Shown piece after piece: positions 1 through 7,317 of a stretch of 10,413 nt of DNA. Source of the stretch: Balneolia bacterium (GTDB taxonomy: Bacteria > Bacteroidota > Rhodothermia > Balneolales > Cyclonatronaceae); contig PXDL01000439.1 in assembly GCA_003566395.1 (NCBI GenBank), forward strand, positions 1-10,413, given 5' to 3'. The translations under genes and the position numbers were made by a program. The notes under the pieces were generated by a model. It did not search any database, was not told where the DNA came from, and saw only the letters and a list, made by a program, of their open reading frames with translations. The first letter of the stretch is position 1; the number at the start of each line of letters is the position of its first letter.

Positions 1-995
1 ACCTGGATCGTCTGCCTGATTTTGAAGAGCTTACGGCATCGGGGAAAATTAAAAGCGCCGATTTCAGCAGCCGCTATATGGAAGTGATCGGAGAGCGCAT
101 CGATCTTGATGCCGTTCGGTCATCCGGGCAAAAAATTGTGCATGACACGATGTATGGCTCCGGTGCCGGTCTGCTGACAAGTCTTCTCGGCGATCAGGTT
201 GTACCTCTCCGGGCCGAACGCAACCCCGGCTTCCACGGAATAGCTCCCGAGCCGGTGGAAAAAAATCTTAAAGAGGTATCCGCTGCTATTTTGAGCAGCG
301 GCGCCATGCTCGGAATCGCCAACGACGGAGACGCCGACCGCGTGGCCATGTTCGACGAAAAAGGCGGCTATGTTGATTCTCACCAGATTCTATCCTTGCT
401 TACCAAGTACATGGCCGTCACCCGCGGCATGAAAGGAGAGCTGGTAAAAACCGTTTCCACCACCGATATGATGCGGAAGCAGGCCGAACGCTACGGGCTT
501 CAGATTCACACCACACCCATCGGATTTAAGTATATAACAGAGTTTATTTTAAAGGGTGATGTGCTTGTTTGCGGGGAGGAGTCCGGCGGTATAGCCGTTA
601 AAGGACACCTGGCGGAACGCGACGGTATTTTCATCGGTCTTCTGGTGGCTGAAATGTGCGCCCGCCGGAATAAGTCCCTGAGTGAGCTGGTTCAGGAGCT
701 TTTTGACGAATTCGGTCCCCACTACTGCCGACGCAACGATCTTCATACCACCGACGCACGTAAAAAAGCGATGATCAACTTTTGCAAGGCCGGTAAGCTC
801 AGCGAAATTTGCGGGCTCAAGGTTGTGGACACTGATCAGACCGACGGCATCAAACACTGGCTCTCGGACGGAAGCTGGCTGCTGGTGCGTCCTTCGGGAA
901 CCGAACCGGTGCTGCGTATCTATTCGGAAGCCCAAACCCCGGAGCGTGCCCTTGAACTGGTGGATGAAGTCAGCCGACTCACCGAAACGTTCTGA
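1..995 (+). CDS. Phosphoglucomutase/phosphomannomutase family protein, 3' part (5' end outside window)
   Basis: Alpha-D-phosphohexomutase, which interconverts hexose 1- and 6-phosphates in the cytoplasm to feed sugar-nucleotide and glycogen synthesis. The reading frame is open from base 3, so the ATG at 78 is internal. About 330 residues are visible; the family is usually around 460, so domain I with the phosphorylated serine loop lies upstream. Visible motifs: the metal-binding loop DGDADR (324-341), the sugar-binding loop GEESGG (573-590) and the phosphate-binding loop RPSGTEP (888-908), which mark domains II, III and IV in order. The GEESGG loop and the ERDG stretch after it resemble phosphoglucomutases rather than GlmM. 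Substrate preference (glucose, mannose or both) cannot be read from this fragment. It ends at TGA 993-995, 11 bp before murB, so co-transcription is likely. Confidence 0.93.
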   Translation, partial: LDRLPDFEELTASGKIKSADFSSRYMEVIGERIDLDAVRSSGQKIVHDTMYGSGAGLLTSLLGDQVVPLRAERNPGFHGIAPEPVEKNLKEVSAAILSSGAMLGIANDGDADRVAMFDEKGGYVDSHQILSLLTKYMAVTRGMKGELVKTVSTTDMMRKQAERYGLQIHTTPIGFKYITEFILKGDVLVCGEESGGIAVKGHLAERDGIFIGLLVAEMCARRNKSLSELVQELFDEFGPHYCRRNDLHTTDARKKAMINFCKAGKLSEICGLKVVDTDQTDGIKHWLSDGSWLLVRPSGTEPVLRIYSEAQTPERALELVDEVSRLTETF

Positions 996-1006
996 AACCC
1001 AGCCTT

Positions 1007-2047
1007 TTGCAGCCCGAACCCACATACAAAAATCTTCGCAGCCTGAACACCTTCGGCGTGGAGGCTTCTACCGACGCTTTTGTTGTAATTAACTCTTCCG
1101 AAGCCTACCTGAATTTGCTGAAACGTCATCCCGTACTGGCGCGGGAAGGGTTGGTTCTGGGCGGAGGCAGCAACATTCTGTTTACAGCTCCTCCCGAAAC
1201 CGGGGTCATCAAGCCCGATTTTATGGGAATGGCTGTGCAGGGCGAAGAAGGCGACACCGTGCTTGTAACCGTAGGTGCGGGCGTAGTCTGGCACGATCTG
1301 GTAAGCTTCACACTTGACAACAGCCTATGCGGAATTGAAAACCTGTCGCTCATTCCCGGCAACTGCGGCGCCGCACCTATGCAGAATATCGGAGCATATG
1401 GCGCAGAACTGGAACAGGTGTTTCACCAATTGAACGCTATCGAGCGTAATACCGGCCGCACCGAAATTTTCGACGCATCGGACTGCCGCTTCGGATACCG
1501 GAACAGTATTTTCAAAAATGAGCTTCGCGATGATTTCATCATCACCTCCATCACCCTGAAACTTAGCAGAATACCGGAGTTGCAGATTAGCTACGGGGCC
1601 ATTCAGCAGACGCTGGAAGAACAAGGAATTACCCAGCCAACGCCGCGTCAGGTTTCGGAAGCCGTCATCAAAATTCGCACATCTAAACTTCCCGATTGGC
1701 AGCAAGCCGGAAACGCGGGCAGTTTTTTCAAAAATCCCGTTATTTCAAACAACGCCTTTAATGATCTGCTTTCCCGGTATCCAACTGTTCCGAACTATCC
1801 CGCCGGTGACGAAGGTATCAAAATTCCTGCGGCCTGGCTGATACAGGAGGCCGGCTGGAAGGGCGTTAAGCAGGGTGATGCAGGCAGCTGGTCCCTTCAG
1901 CCGCTGGTGCTCGTAAATTACGGATCGGCCACCGGAGCCGATATCCTTCATCTTGCCCGCCGCATCCGCGACGATGTACTTCAAAAATTTAGCATTCGCC
2001 TTGAGCCTGAAGTGAATCTCATCGGCATGAATCAGAACGATTTTTAA
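1007..2047 (+). CDS. murB: UDP-N-acetylenolpyruvoylglucosamine reductase
   Basis: FAD-dependent cytoplasmic enzyme that reduces UDP-GlcNAc-enolpyruvate to UDP-MurNAc with NADPH, the second committed step of peptidoglycan synthesis. At 346 residues it matches the long, E. coli-like type I family. Visible marks: the N-terminal SLNTFGVEA (12-20), the FAD-binding GGGSN (52-56), IPGNCGAAPMQNIGAYGAE (116-134), FGYRNSIFK with the active-site Tyr/Arg pair at 164-165, GNAGSFFKNP with proton-donor Ser239, and LEPEV with the catalytic Glu335. The type I insertion containing GAYG is present. The start used is TTG at 1007, because no ATG or GTG lies between the in-frame stop at 965 and the conserved N-terminus; CTG at 992 is the only other NTG. 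No Shine-Dalgarno is visible. It follows the phosphohexomutase by 11 bp. No + strand terminator is visible after it. Confidence 0.97.
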   Translation: MQPEPTYKNLRSLNTFGVEASTDAFVVINSSEAYLNLLKRHPVLAREGLVLGGGSNILFTAPPETGVIKPDFMGMAVQGEEGDTVLVTVGAGVVWHDLVSFTLDNSLCGIENLSLIPGNCGAAPMQNIGAYGAELEQVFHQLNAIERNTGRTEIFDASDCRFGYRNSIFKNELRDDFIITSITLKLSRIPELQISYGAIQQTLEEQGITQPTPRQVSEAVIKIRTSKLPDWQQAGNAGSFFKNPVISNNAFNDLLSRYPTVPNYPAGDEGIKIPAAWLIQEAGWKGVKQGDAGSWSLQPLVLVNYGSATGADILHLARRIRDDVLQKFSIRLEPEVNLIGMNQNDF

Positions 2048-2060
2048 GATTTCAGTCCAT

Positions 2061-2094
2061 AAAAAAAGGCCCCGCCCGAAACCGGACAGAGCCT
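2061..2094 (-). terminator. Rho-independent terminator for the M14 peptidase gene
   Basis: Read on the minus strand, bases 2094-2067 form a 12-bp stem (three pairs are G-U) around a 4-nt loop, followed at once by seven U (A-run 2061-2067). It sits 22 bp beyond the peptidase stop. Read on the plus strand, the G-U pairs become C-A mismatches and no U-run follows, so it should not stop murB transcription. Confidence 0.85.
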
Positions 2095-2116
2095 GAAAAG
2101 TAAAGGACAAAATCGT

Positions 2117-4114
2117 TTATTTGATGAGCGTCATTTTCTTGATGTGCACCTCATTGCCCGCCTGCAGGCGATACATATACACGCCGCTTGTCAATCCGGA
2201 TCCGTCAAAACGAACGGCATGCTCACCGGCGCTGCGCTGCTCATTCACCAGAGTTTGTACACGTCGTCCCATCGTATCATAAACATCGAGACTTATATCG
2301 GCGGTTTCAGGCAGTGAAAACTGAATAATCGTTTCGGGATTGAACGGATTGGGATAATTTTGCTCAAGCGCAATACGCGCCGGAATTTCCCGGTCCGGTT
2401 CGGTACTGACGGGCACCCCGGTTGTTGTTAAGGTGTATTCCCAGCTGTAGGAATCGCGCATGGCCGGCACACTTAGGGTGAGCGTAAGCGGAATTTCAAT
2501 ACCCGGCTCCGCAAAGCTGTCCACTTCGAGGAAAAACGCTTCGGCCGGTCCTGAGAATAGCTGATCTTTATCGATTTCAAACACGAGCGTTTCCTGTTCC
2601 AGCATGGCGTATTCGGAAGAAATTTCAGCATGGAGATGTACCTCGGCAGAAGTACGGCCGTAATTATAAAGCGTTTCGAAAGAGAAAACGAGCGGGGTTT
2701 CGTCTCCTATTTCCGCTTCTGTCCCGTTAAGTTCAGGCTTGAAAGCTTCGGTAAAAAAGTCTCCTTCGGCATCTCTCAGCTCAGGACCTGCATACAGAGC
2801 CAGAAGTTGGTTAGGGAGTAAGTTATCCTGTGAAAGGGGCACTATGCGTTCGGCCCGCGCCCAAAAGGCTCCCCATACTCCTCCGGTTCCGTCCGAAACT
2901 CCTCCTACTTCCGGCGTAAACGTAATCGCGTTCACGCGCCCGTCGGGATTTCCGCTTTCGCTGCCATAGAACCAGTCGTCGGCAGCACCCCTGGTGTTGT
3001 ATCCCACGGTTTCGATATCTGTGCCGTATTCGTACTCGTTTTCGGCGGTCATATCCACGGCATATGCGGTAAAAATATGGGCATCCTGGGTTTCACGCTG
3101 CAGCGCACCGTAGGGATAGATTAGTAAATTGGAAAAATTATGGTAGTTAAAAACGGTGCGAAAGTCGTTTTCCAGCACAAAATCACGCATGGCCTGGGTT
3201 TCCGGCTCACTAAACGGCAGGCCGCCTCGAAAGGTATCGGAATCAGGGCTCAGAGAAGACCCGCCGTTCGGATGATCCCAAAAATAAAACGGACCGAAGT
3301 TCCGGTTCAGATCAACGCCCTGATTAAAGCTTCCAACGGGCCGGCGGTTTTTGCGGTGCATCCCTCCGCCGTTCGGACTGTTCGAACGGTTGTACTCATA
3401 TCCGTCAGGATTTAATACCAGCGTGAAGGCCATGTCACGCTCATCGATCAAAAACGTTGCAAGTGGGTCCTCGTCATAGTTTTCAAGAAGCCACCACATG
3501 TAGTACACCAGATTCATCATACTCATGGGCTCACGTGCATGTATAAGGGAGTTGTAGTAAGCCTGAGGCTTTTGCACGCCGTCTTCACGCTCCGAGCGAA
3601 TCCACACGGTCCAGATATCACGGCCTTCAAAAGATTCACCTATACTGAATTTTTCGGTGATAAGGTCCGGATATAAATCATGCATCAAGTCCAGCTGCTC
3701 ATTTACTTCGTCAAGAGTGAGGTGGCCTCCCATAGAGCCTAACGTGAAATTGTCAGGTACTCCCGCCTGTTTGATGGTGCCACTCTGAAAAACAGGATCG
3801 TTGACCAGCTTTTGCTCATAATAAGCCGCCATATCCTCCACATGAATGGAATAATCTATGCCGGCCTGCTCCATTAAGTTCACTTCGAAACCGCTGATTT
3901 CAAGGTGCATCGTTTTGTCGTGAATGTGCACATGATCTACAGCCACCCCCAGGTCACCTAACTGCTGTATCACGCGGGAGTCATCCAAAGAAACCGATAC
4001 ACGATAAAATAGAGATTCATCGATGTCGGAGGAGTTCTGACCTTGTACCACATCTGTCAGAAATAAAGAAAAGGCAAAAACGAGCAATGCAGTTGTCGTA
4101 TATATATGTCTCAA
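2117..4114 (-). CDS. Secreted M14 zinc carboxypeptidase with C-terminal sorting domain
   Basis: Extracellular metallocarboxypeptidase predicted to remove C-terminal residues from peptides. Order of parts in 665 residues: signal peptide (about 1-25, hydrophobic core TALLVFAFSLFLT); a propeptide-like region (about 35-110); the M14 catalytic domain (about 130-440); a beta-sandwich-like linker (about 450-570); and a C-terminal domain (585-665) opening with NYPNPFNPET and ending in a basic tail, typical of type IX secretion/FlgD-like sorting domains. The zinc ligands are His192 and Glu195 (HAREP) and His325 (NYHNFS); Asn270-Arg271 (DLNRNF) fit substrate carboxylate binding; Glu402 (TPEVGG) fits the catalytic base. 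The start is TTG at 4112-4114: it sits directly before the signal peptide, and no in-frame ATG or GTG exists between it and the upstream stop. Specificity (A, B or T type) cannot be assigned. It lies 72 bp downstream of the decarboxylase gene. Confidence 0.93.
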   Translation of the reverse strand: MRHIYTTTALLVFAFSLFLTDVVQGQNSSDIDESLFYRVSVSLDDSRVIQQLGDLGVAVDHVHIHDKTMHLEISGFEVNLMEQAGIDYSIHVEDMAAYYEQKLVNDPVFQSGTIKQAGVPDNFTLGSMGGHLTLDEVNEQLDLMHDLYPDLITEKFSIGESFEGRDIWTVWIRSEREDGVQKPQAYYNSLIHAREPMSMMNLVYYMWWLLENYDEDPLATFLIDERDMAFTLVLNPDGYEYNRSNSPNGGGMHRKNRRPVGSFNQGVDLNRNFGPFYFWDHPNGGSSLSPDSDTFRGGLPFSEPETQAMRDFVLENDFRTVFNYHNFSNLLIYPYGALQRETQDAHIFTAYAVDMTAENEYEYGTDIETVGYNTRGAADDWFYGSESGNPDGRVNAITFTPEVGGVSDGTGGVWGAFWARAERIVPLSQDNLLPNQLLALYAGPELRDAEGDFFTEAFKPELNGTEAEIGDETPLVFSFETLYNYGRTSAEVHLHAEISSEYAMLEQETLVFEIDKDQLFSGPAEAFFLEVDSFAEPGIEIPLTLTLSVPAMRDSYSWEYTLTTTGVPVSTEPDREIPARIALEQNYPNPFNPETIIQFSLPETADISLDVYDTMGRRVQTLVNEQRSAGEHAVRFDGSGLTSGVYMYRLQAGNEVHIKKMTLIK

Positions 4115-4150
4115 AATACCATCAATTTTTATGAATTTTCACACCACGGC

Positions 4151-4180
4151 GGAAAATAGCATATTAGCCCGTCGAACAAA
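4151..4180 (-). promoter_or_regulatory. Possible Bacteroidota-type promoter for the M14 peptidase gene
   Basis: On the minus strand TTTG (4180-4177) is followed after 18 nt by TATTTTCC (4158-4151). This is a partial match to the Bacteroidota pattern TTTG, a spacer of about 19, then TAnnTTTG (the last two bases differ). It lies in the 72-bp gap after the decarboxylase stop and would give a leader of about 30 nt. The match is imperfect and the peptidase could instead be read from the upstream genes. Confidence 0.25.
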
Positions 4181-4186
4181 AAGACA

Positions 4187-5554
4187 TCACGCTATATGTT
4201 GTAAAGAAGCGTTAATTCGAGTAACCATTTCTCCGGCAAAGCCTTTATGCGAAGGCTTCATCAACACGCTGCGAAGTATTGTTACGGTTGAGACAGAATC
4301 ATCCACCCTTATTTCGGGTCTCAGCCGCTGAAACTCCGATGTTTCCATTTTATACAAGCTTACGAACAGAGAATGCGTTCCTTGCTGCATCAGGTCTTGA
4401 AAAACGGCCCTGCTTTTCCCTGAAATCTCATGTATGGTCGGGGCATCGGGGTAATAACAGACAATATCGGTTTCCGGGCTTTCCAGTAATTTCAGACCCG
4501 GCGTTTTGTCTATTTTTGCAGCAAAGATGCGGGCAGCTTCAATGCAGTCGGCAAGCATCCGGGCAAAGACCGAATCGGACCCAAGGCCGAGGCATCTGAT
4601 GGTGAACCATAACGCGGCAGCAGCGGCTCCGGCCCGTGAGCACTCCAGGGTAATCTCTCCGAGATGAAGGTCTTCTGAAGAAAAGTAGGTGTAGGGTGAG
4701 TCATGCTTGTAAAACCGGCCGACCGATGCATCCCGGAAAAGCACACAACCGCATCCGTAAGGCTGAAGTCCGTGCTTATGAGGGTCAATGACGATGCTGT
4801 CGGCTTCACCAAGCTTGTGCCAGGGCGCTGCATTCATCAGCCCGGATTTTTTCAAAAGGGTGAAGAAGCCGCCATAGGCTGCATCCACATGCACCCGAAC
4901 CCCGAGCTTTTTACAGACCGGAAGTATGGTATGAAGGGGTTCAATTTTGCCTCTGCCCGTTGTGCCGAGCGTCACTACCAGCGTTCCTGCTCCCTGAAGG
5001 TCTTCCTCCAGGTTCCGGCTAAAATCAGGTTCAGAAGCGTCAAGCGAGATTTTCCGGTGACGCGCTCCGAGCACCTCACACATTCGGCTGTGAGTATAGT
5101 GGGCATCGGCCGAATAGAAAATCTCTTTATCGGGATGGAGCGAACGGGCTACCCAGAGCGCTTCGAGATTGGCGACAGTTCCGCCCGAAGTCAGATGACC
5201 GAGCGCAGTTTTTGGGAAACCTGTCATCCCGCTTAGATCACGAATCACCTCTTTCTCCATTTCCGAGGTGGGCGGACCGCCGTCAAGGGCATGATTGTTG
5301 GTGTTCACGCTCATGGCCATGACTGCACCGAGCCAGGCAACGGGATGAGGCGGCTTGAGCATTTGCCCGGCATAATCAGGCTGATGAAACGGATAACACC
5401 CTTTCATCAGCCTGGTAAATTCTTCTACCGTTTGGTTTATGCGCTCCTGAAGCCGGGCATCCGGGCAGGCTCCGTAGTCTTCCGGGATAGAATAGCCGCG
5501 CAGGTCGGCTTCTTTAAACCATTCCTCAAGATAAGGAAGCAATTCCCGGAACAT
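4187..5554 (-). CDS. Group II PLP-dependent amino-acid decarboxylase
   Basis: Cytoplasmic pyridoxal-phosphate enzyme of the family containing glutamate, aromatic amino acid, tyrosine and aspartate decarboxylases (Pfam PF00282 type). At 455 residues it is close to the usual 450-500. Visible marks: LTSGGTVANLEAL (121-133), a phosphate and cofactor contact; ADAHYTHS with the ring-stacking histidine near 152; HVDAAYGG with Asp224, which should pair with the pyridine nitrogen; and DPHKHG with the Schiff-base Lys260. Start ATG 5552-5554, only 11 bp after the stop of the barrel gene, suggests one transcript. The substrate is not clear from sequence: candidates are aromatic amino acids, glutamate, or aspartate (for beta-alanine and coenzyme A, as in archaeal and some bacterial replacements of PanD). 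No antiporter or stress genes typical of glutamate-based acid resistance are adjacent. Confidence 0.9.
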   Translation of the reverse strand: MFRELLPYLEEWFKEADLRGYSIPEDYGACPDARLQERINQTVEEFTRLMKGCYPFHQPDYAGQMLKPPHPVAWLGAVMAMSVNTNNHALDGGPPTSEMEKEVIRDLSGMTGFPKTALGHLTSGGTVANLEALWVARSLHPDKEIFYSADAHYTHSRMCEVLGARHRKISLDASEPDFSRNLEEDLQGAGTLVVTLGTTGRGKIEPLHTILPVCKKLGVRVHVDAAYGGFFTLLKKSGLMNAAPWHKLGEADSIVIDPHKHGLQPYGCGCVLFRDASVGRFYKHDSPYTYFSSEDLHLGEITLECSRAGAAAAALWFTIRCLGLGSDSVFARMLADCIEAARIFAAKIDKTPGLKLLESPETDIVCYYPDAPTIHEISGKSRAVFQDLMQQGTHSLFVSLYKMETSEFQRLRPEIRVDDSVSTVTILRSVLMKPSHKGFAGEMVTRINASLQHIA

Positions 5555-5565
5555 AGATTAGTGCA

Positions 5566-6456
5566 TCAGATCAAACGAAAAGACAGCCCGACGGTAAGCG
5601 ACTGACGAAGCTGCAGTTTATCGGAAACGTCGTCGTTGTAGAGCATCGTAAACCGGAATGTTGTGTTCAGATAGTCATTAATCCGTCCGATAAGCTCGTT
5701 GTTAAATGTGAAATCGGAGCGATCGGGATTGCGGCTCGCGTTTGAAAATGTTTCCAGCGAAGAAACGTATCTGATATTATCTAAGATTTCTCTGTCGAAC
5801 TCAAGGCGTATTGAAAACCCAAGCTCGTTGCGTACGCTTTGGTCCGGACTAAGGCCGTAACGTTGCCTTATATTAGGAGCGTCGGGCTCATCTCCGATCT
5901 GTCTGTCGTCAAGCACGATTGTTTGTTTGGCTGTTGCACCGAATTCCATGGTGAAATAATCATTCGGCTGAAAAGAGATACCGAGGGTTTCAGTGACATA
6001 GGCAGGAGCCAAAAATTTGGAAACCGTATTTACCTGATCGCGATCTTTACCGATATCGAACTGGGACAAGAAATTCACACCTGCCAAAACACTCCATCGC
6101 TCGTCTTCCAGAAAATAGCGTACGGTGTTCCGGATCTTGATTTCGTCTTCAGTCTTACGCAGATCGTCACCAATACTGGCTTGTCCGTACCTTAACCCCA
6201 TATCCAGTTTGTACCCCCATTTTTCTTTACGGTACAATGCATCAAAGTTCGTCTGGGCGGTTACGGCAAGAGTGTTAACGCCCCCTTGTTCCCAATTCCG
6301 ATAACTGGCCTGCGAACCGTTAAGCCCGCCTCTCCATTCGAGTGTCCATGGTGAAACCGAGTCCGGCGGTGCGTCGCCCCATTCAATGCCCCCTTCTGCG
6401 TACTCCGGCGATACAAAAAATAAGATGGTCAAAAGTGCAATAGTCAACTTAAACAT
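5566..6456 (-). CDS. DUF3078-type outer-membrane beta-barrel protein
   Basis: Exported protein of 296 residues with no known function. An N-terminal signal peptide (about 1-20, core LTIALLTILFFV, possible cleavage after EYA) is followed by amphipathic beta strands typical of an outer-membrane barrel, ending in an aromatic/hydrophobic strand (GLSFRLI). Features of the DUF3078 family are visible: W followed by N-x-SQ (46-49), the NWEQGG box (54-59), the aromatic W80GYK strand with a tandem YG (90-91), KTEDE (101-105), and FLSQFDIG (129-136). Start ATG 6454-6456 directly precedes the signal peptide. The decarboxylase gene follows after 11 bp. Upstream lies an AT-rich gap with several palindromes, so this gene may head its own transcript. 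The role in transport or envelope structure is unknown. Confidence 0.82.
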   Translation of the reverse strand: MFKLTIALLTILFFVSPEYAEGGIEWGDAPPDSVSPWTLEWRGGLNGSQASYRNWEQGGVNTLAVTAQTNFDALYRKEKWGYKLDMGLRYGQASIGDDLRKTEDEIKIRNTVRYFLEDERWSVLAGVNFLSQFDIGKDRDQVNTVSKFLAPAYVTETLGISFQPNDYFTMEFGATAKQTIVLDDRQIGDEPDAPNIRQRYGLSPDQSVRNELGFSIRLEFDREILDNIRYVSSLETFSNASRNPDRSDFTFNNELIGRINDYLNTTFRFTMLYNDDVSDKLQLRQSLTVGLSFRLI

Positions 6457-6507
6457 ATCTGCTTATATATAGAAATTTGTTATTGTTTTTAATGAATATA
6501 GCAAAGT

Positions 6508-6525
6508 GATTCAAATATTCGAATC
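6508..6525. repeat. 18-bp near-perfect palindrome upstream of the barrel gene
   Basis: GATTCAAATATTCGAATC reads the same on both strands except for one mismatched pair. It has no loop, so it fits a protein-binding dyad better than an RNA hairpin. It begins 52 bp upstream of the barrel ATG. A second perfect 8-bp palindrome, GATTAATC, lies beside it at 6527-6534 and shares the GATT/AATC ends. Confidence 0.5.
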
Positions 6526-6542
6526 TGATTAATCTTTTTTAG

Positions 6543-6560
6543 ATGTATTTACAAATACAT
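6543..6560. repeat. Perfect 8+2+8 inverted repeat, operator-like
   Basis: ATGTATTT, two spacer bases (AC) and AAATACAT form a perfect inverted repeat. Its centre is 35 bp upstream of the 6508-6525 dyad and about 95 bp upstream of the barrel start. The size and symmetry fit a site for a dimeric regulator, but no regulator gene is in the window and AT-rich DNA yields palindromes by chance. Confidence 0.5.
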
Positions 6561-6670
6561 AGCCCTCTTTACTTCAGGAAGTTGCTCAGGAAAACTAAAC
6601 ATTGGCTATGCCGAAACAGGTTAAAACTAATACGCAAAGTTTTAGCAACCCAGGCCGAAATATCTACACC

Positions 6671-6683
6671 TATCAGGCTGATA
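6671..6683. repeat. Perfect 6+1+6 inverted repeat
   Basis: TATCAG, one base, then CTGATA, in the 3' flank of the PyrR-like gene. It could be a binding site or chance. No U-run follows on either strand, so it is not a standard terminator. Confidence 0.3.
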
Positions 6684-6789
6684 AAGAAATATAAGCCGGA
6701 ACACCCTCAGAAAAAATCTCGCTTTTACTACGGTTTAATCTTTGATTTCCCGGTGTTTTATTTCCTTACCAAAAGCCTACCGAACACCA

Positions 6790-7311
6790 TTAATCAACCT
6801 GCTGTTCCCGGTCCGGCAACAACATCACCCTAAAATTTTCACCCTCATTGGTCTCCACCTTTACGTGCTCCCGGAATTTGGTCGGGTAGCGGATTCCGGA
6901 AAATTCGGGATAAAGCGGAAATTTTCGGTGCCCGCGGTCAACCAGAACAGCAATTTTAATCCATTCGGGAGATCCTGAGTTCCCGGCAGAATCGAGGGCG
7001 CGAAGCATAGTGCGGCCCGAAAAGAGAACGTCATCGACCAAAAGCACACATTTACCGTTTGTGTCCATATCCAGTTTGGGAGATTCCTCTCCGTCCACAT
7101 CAAGCCGGACGACCGGAATCCGGCGTTCAGTCTGTCCTGGAAATAATTCGGAGAGCAAACGGGCGGTATCGTAACCACGTTGGTTTAATCCCGCAATGAT
7201 TAGATTTTCCGGTGCTGCTAGAGATTCTGCGATCTGAAAAGCCATTCTGCGGAGTGTCCGGATTACCCGGTTATGATCCATCAGAATATGAGGGGATTGC
7301 TTTTCCGGCAT
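6790..7311 (-). CDS. PyrR-like phosphoribosyltransferase
   Basis: Type I phosphoribosyltransferase of 173 residues that resembles PyrR, the uracil phosphoribosyltransferase and pyrimidine attenuation regulator. The PRPP-binding loop is VLLVDDVLFSGRT (89-101), with the two acidic residues at 93-94. Other PyrR-like parts are NQRGYDTARLL (43-53) and AVLVDRGHRKFPLYPEFSG (121-139), which match the PyrR GIKTRG and LVDRGHRELP regions. The stretch between residues 70 and 86 is shorter than in Bacillus PyrR, where the ITLYRDD segment lies, so the flexible hood differs. No pyrimidine biosynthesis genes are nearby, so RNA-based pyr regulation cannot be inferred here; uracil salvage or another base is possible. 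Start ATG 7309-7311, 6 bp after the stop of the small exported protein gene, which suggests an operon. Confidence 0.83.
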   Translation of the reverse strand: MPEKQSPHILMDHNRVIRTLRRMAFQIAESLAAPENLIIAGLNQRGYDTARLLSELFPGQTERRIPVVRLDVDGEESPKLDMDTNGKCVLLVDDVLFSGRTMLRALDSAGNSGSPEWIKIAVLVDRGHRKFPLYPEFSGIRYPTKFREHVKVETNEGENFRVMLLPDREQQVD

Positions 7312-7317
7312 TTCCGG

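Larger units (their letters stand above)
6457..6789. other. AT-rich 333-bp intergenic region with several palindromes
   Basis: This gap lies between the PyrR-like gene and the barrel gene, both on the minus strand. I translated it in the minus frames and found only short stop-interrupted stretches. An open frame on the plus strand (6543-6833) runs into the PyrR-like gene and shows no recognisable motif, so I do not call it. The region holds perfect or near-perfect dyads (6508-6525, 6543-6560, 6671-6683). No canonical promoter pair and no convincing terminator with a U-run were found. Confidence 0.6.

Noticed and set aside
549..1025. 158-codon minus-strand frame over the mutase gene
   Set aside because: Antisense shadow; the plus strand carries the conserved GEESGG and RPSGTEP loops.
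4703..5236. 177-codon open frame on the plus strand
   Set aside because: Antisense shadow of the decarboxylase gene, whose catalytic motifs are intact on the minus strand.
6600..6725. Minus-strand peptide stretch (RFFLRVFRLIFLYQ followed by CRYF) faintly like YidD
   Set aside because: The frame stops soon after, the next conserved part is not found in any frame, and there is no start codon. The likeness is too short to support a pseudogene.
6543..6833. Open frame of 96 codons on the plus strand in the intergenic gap
   Set aside because: It starts inside a palindrome, runs 44 bases into the PyrR-like gene on the other strand, is unusually basic and shows no domain or signal motif.
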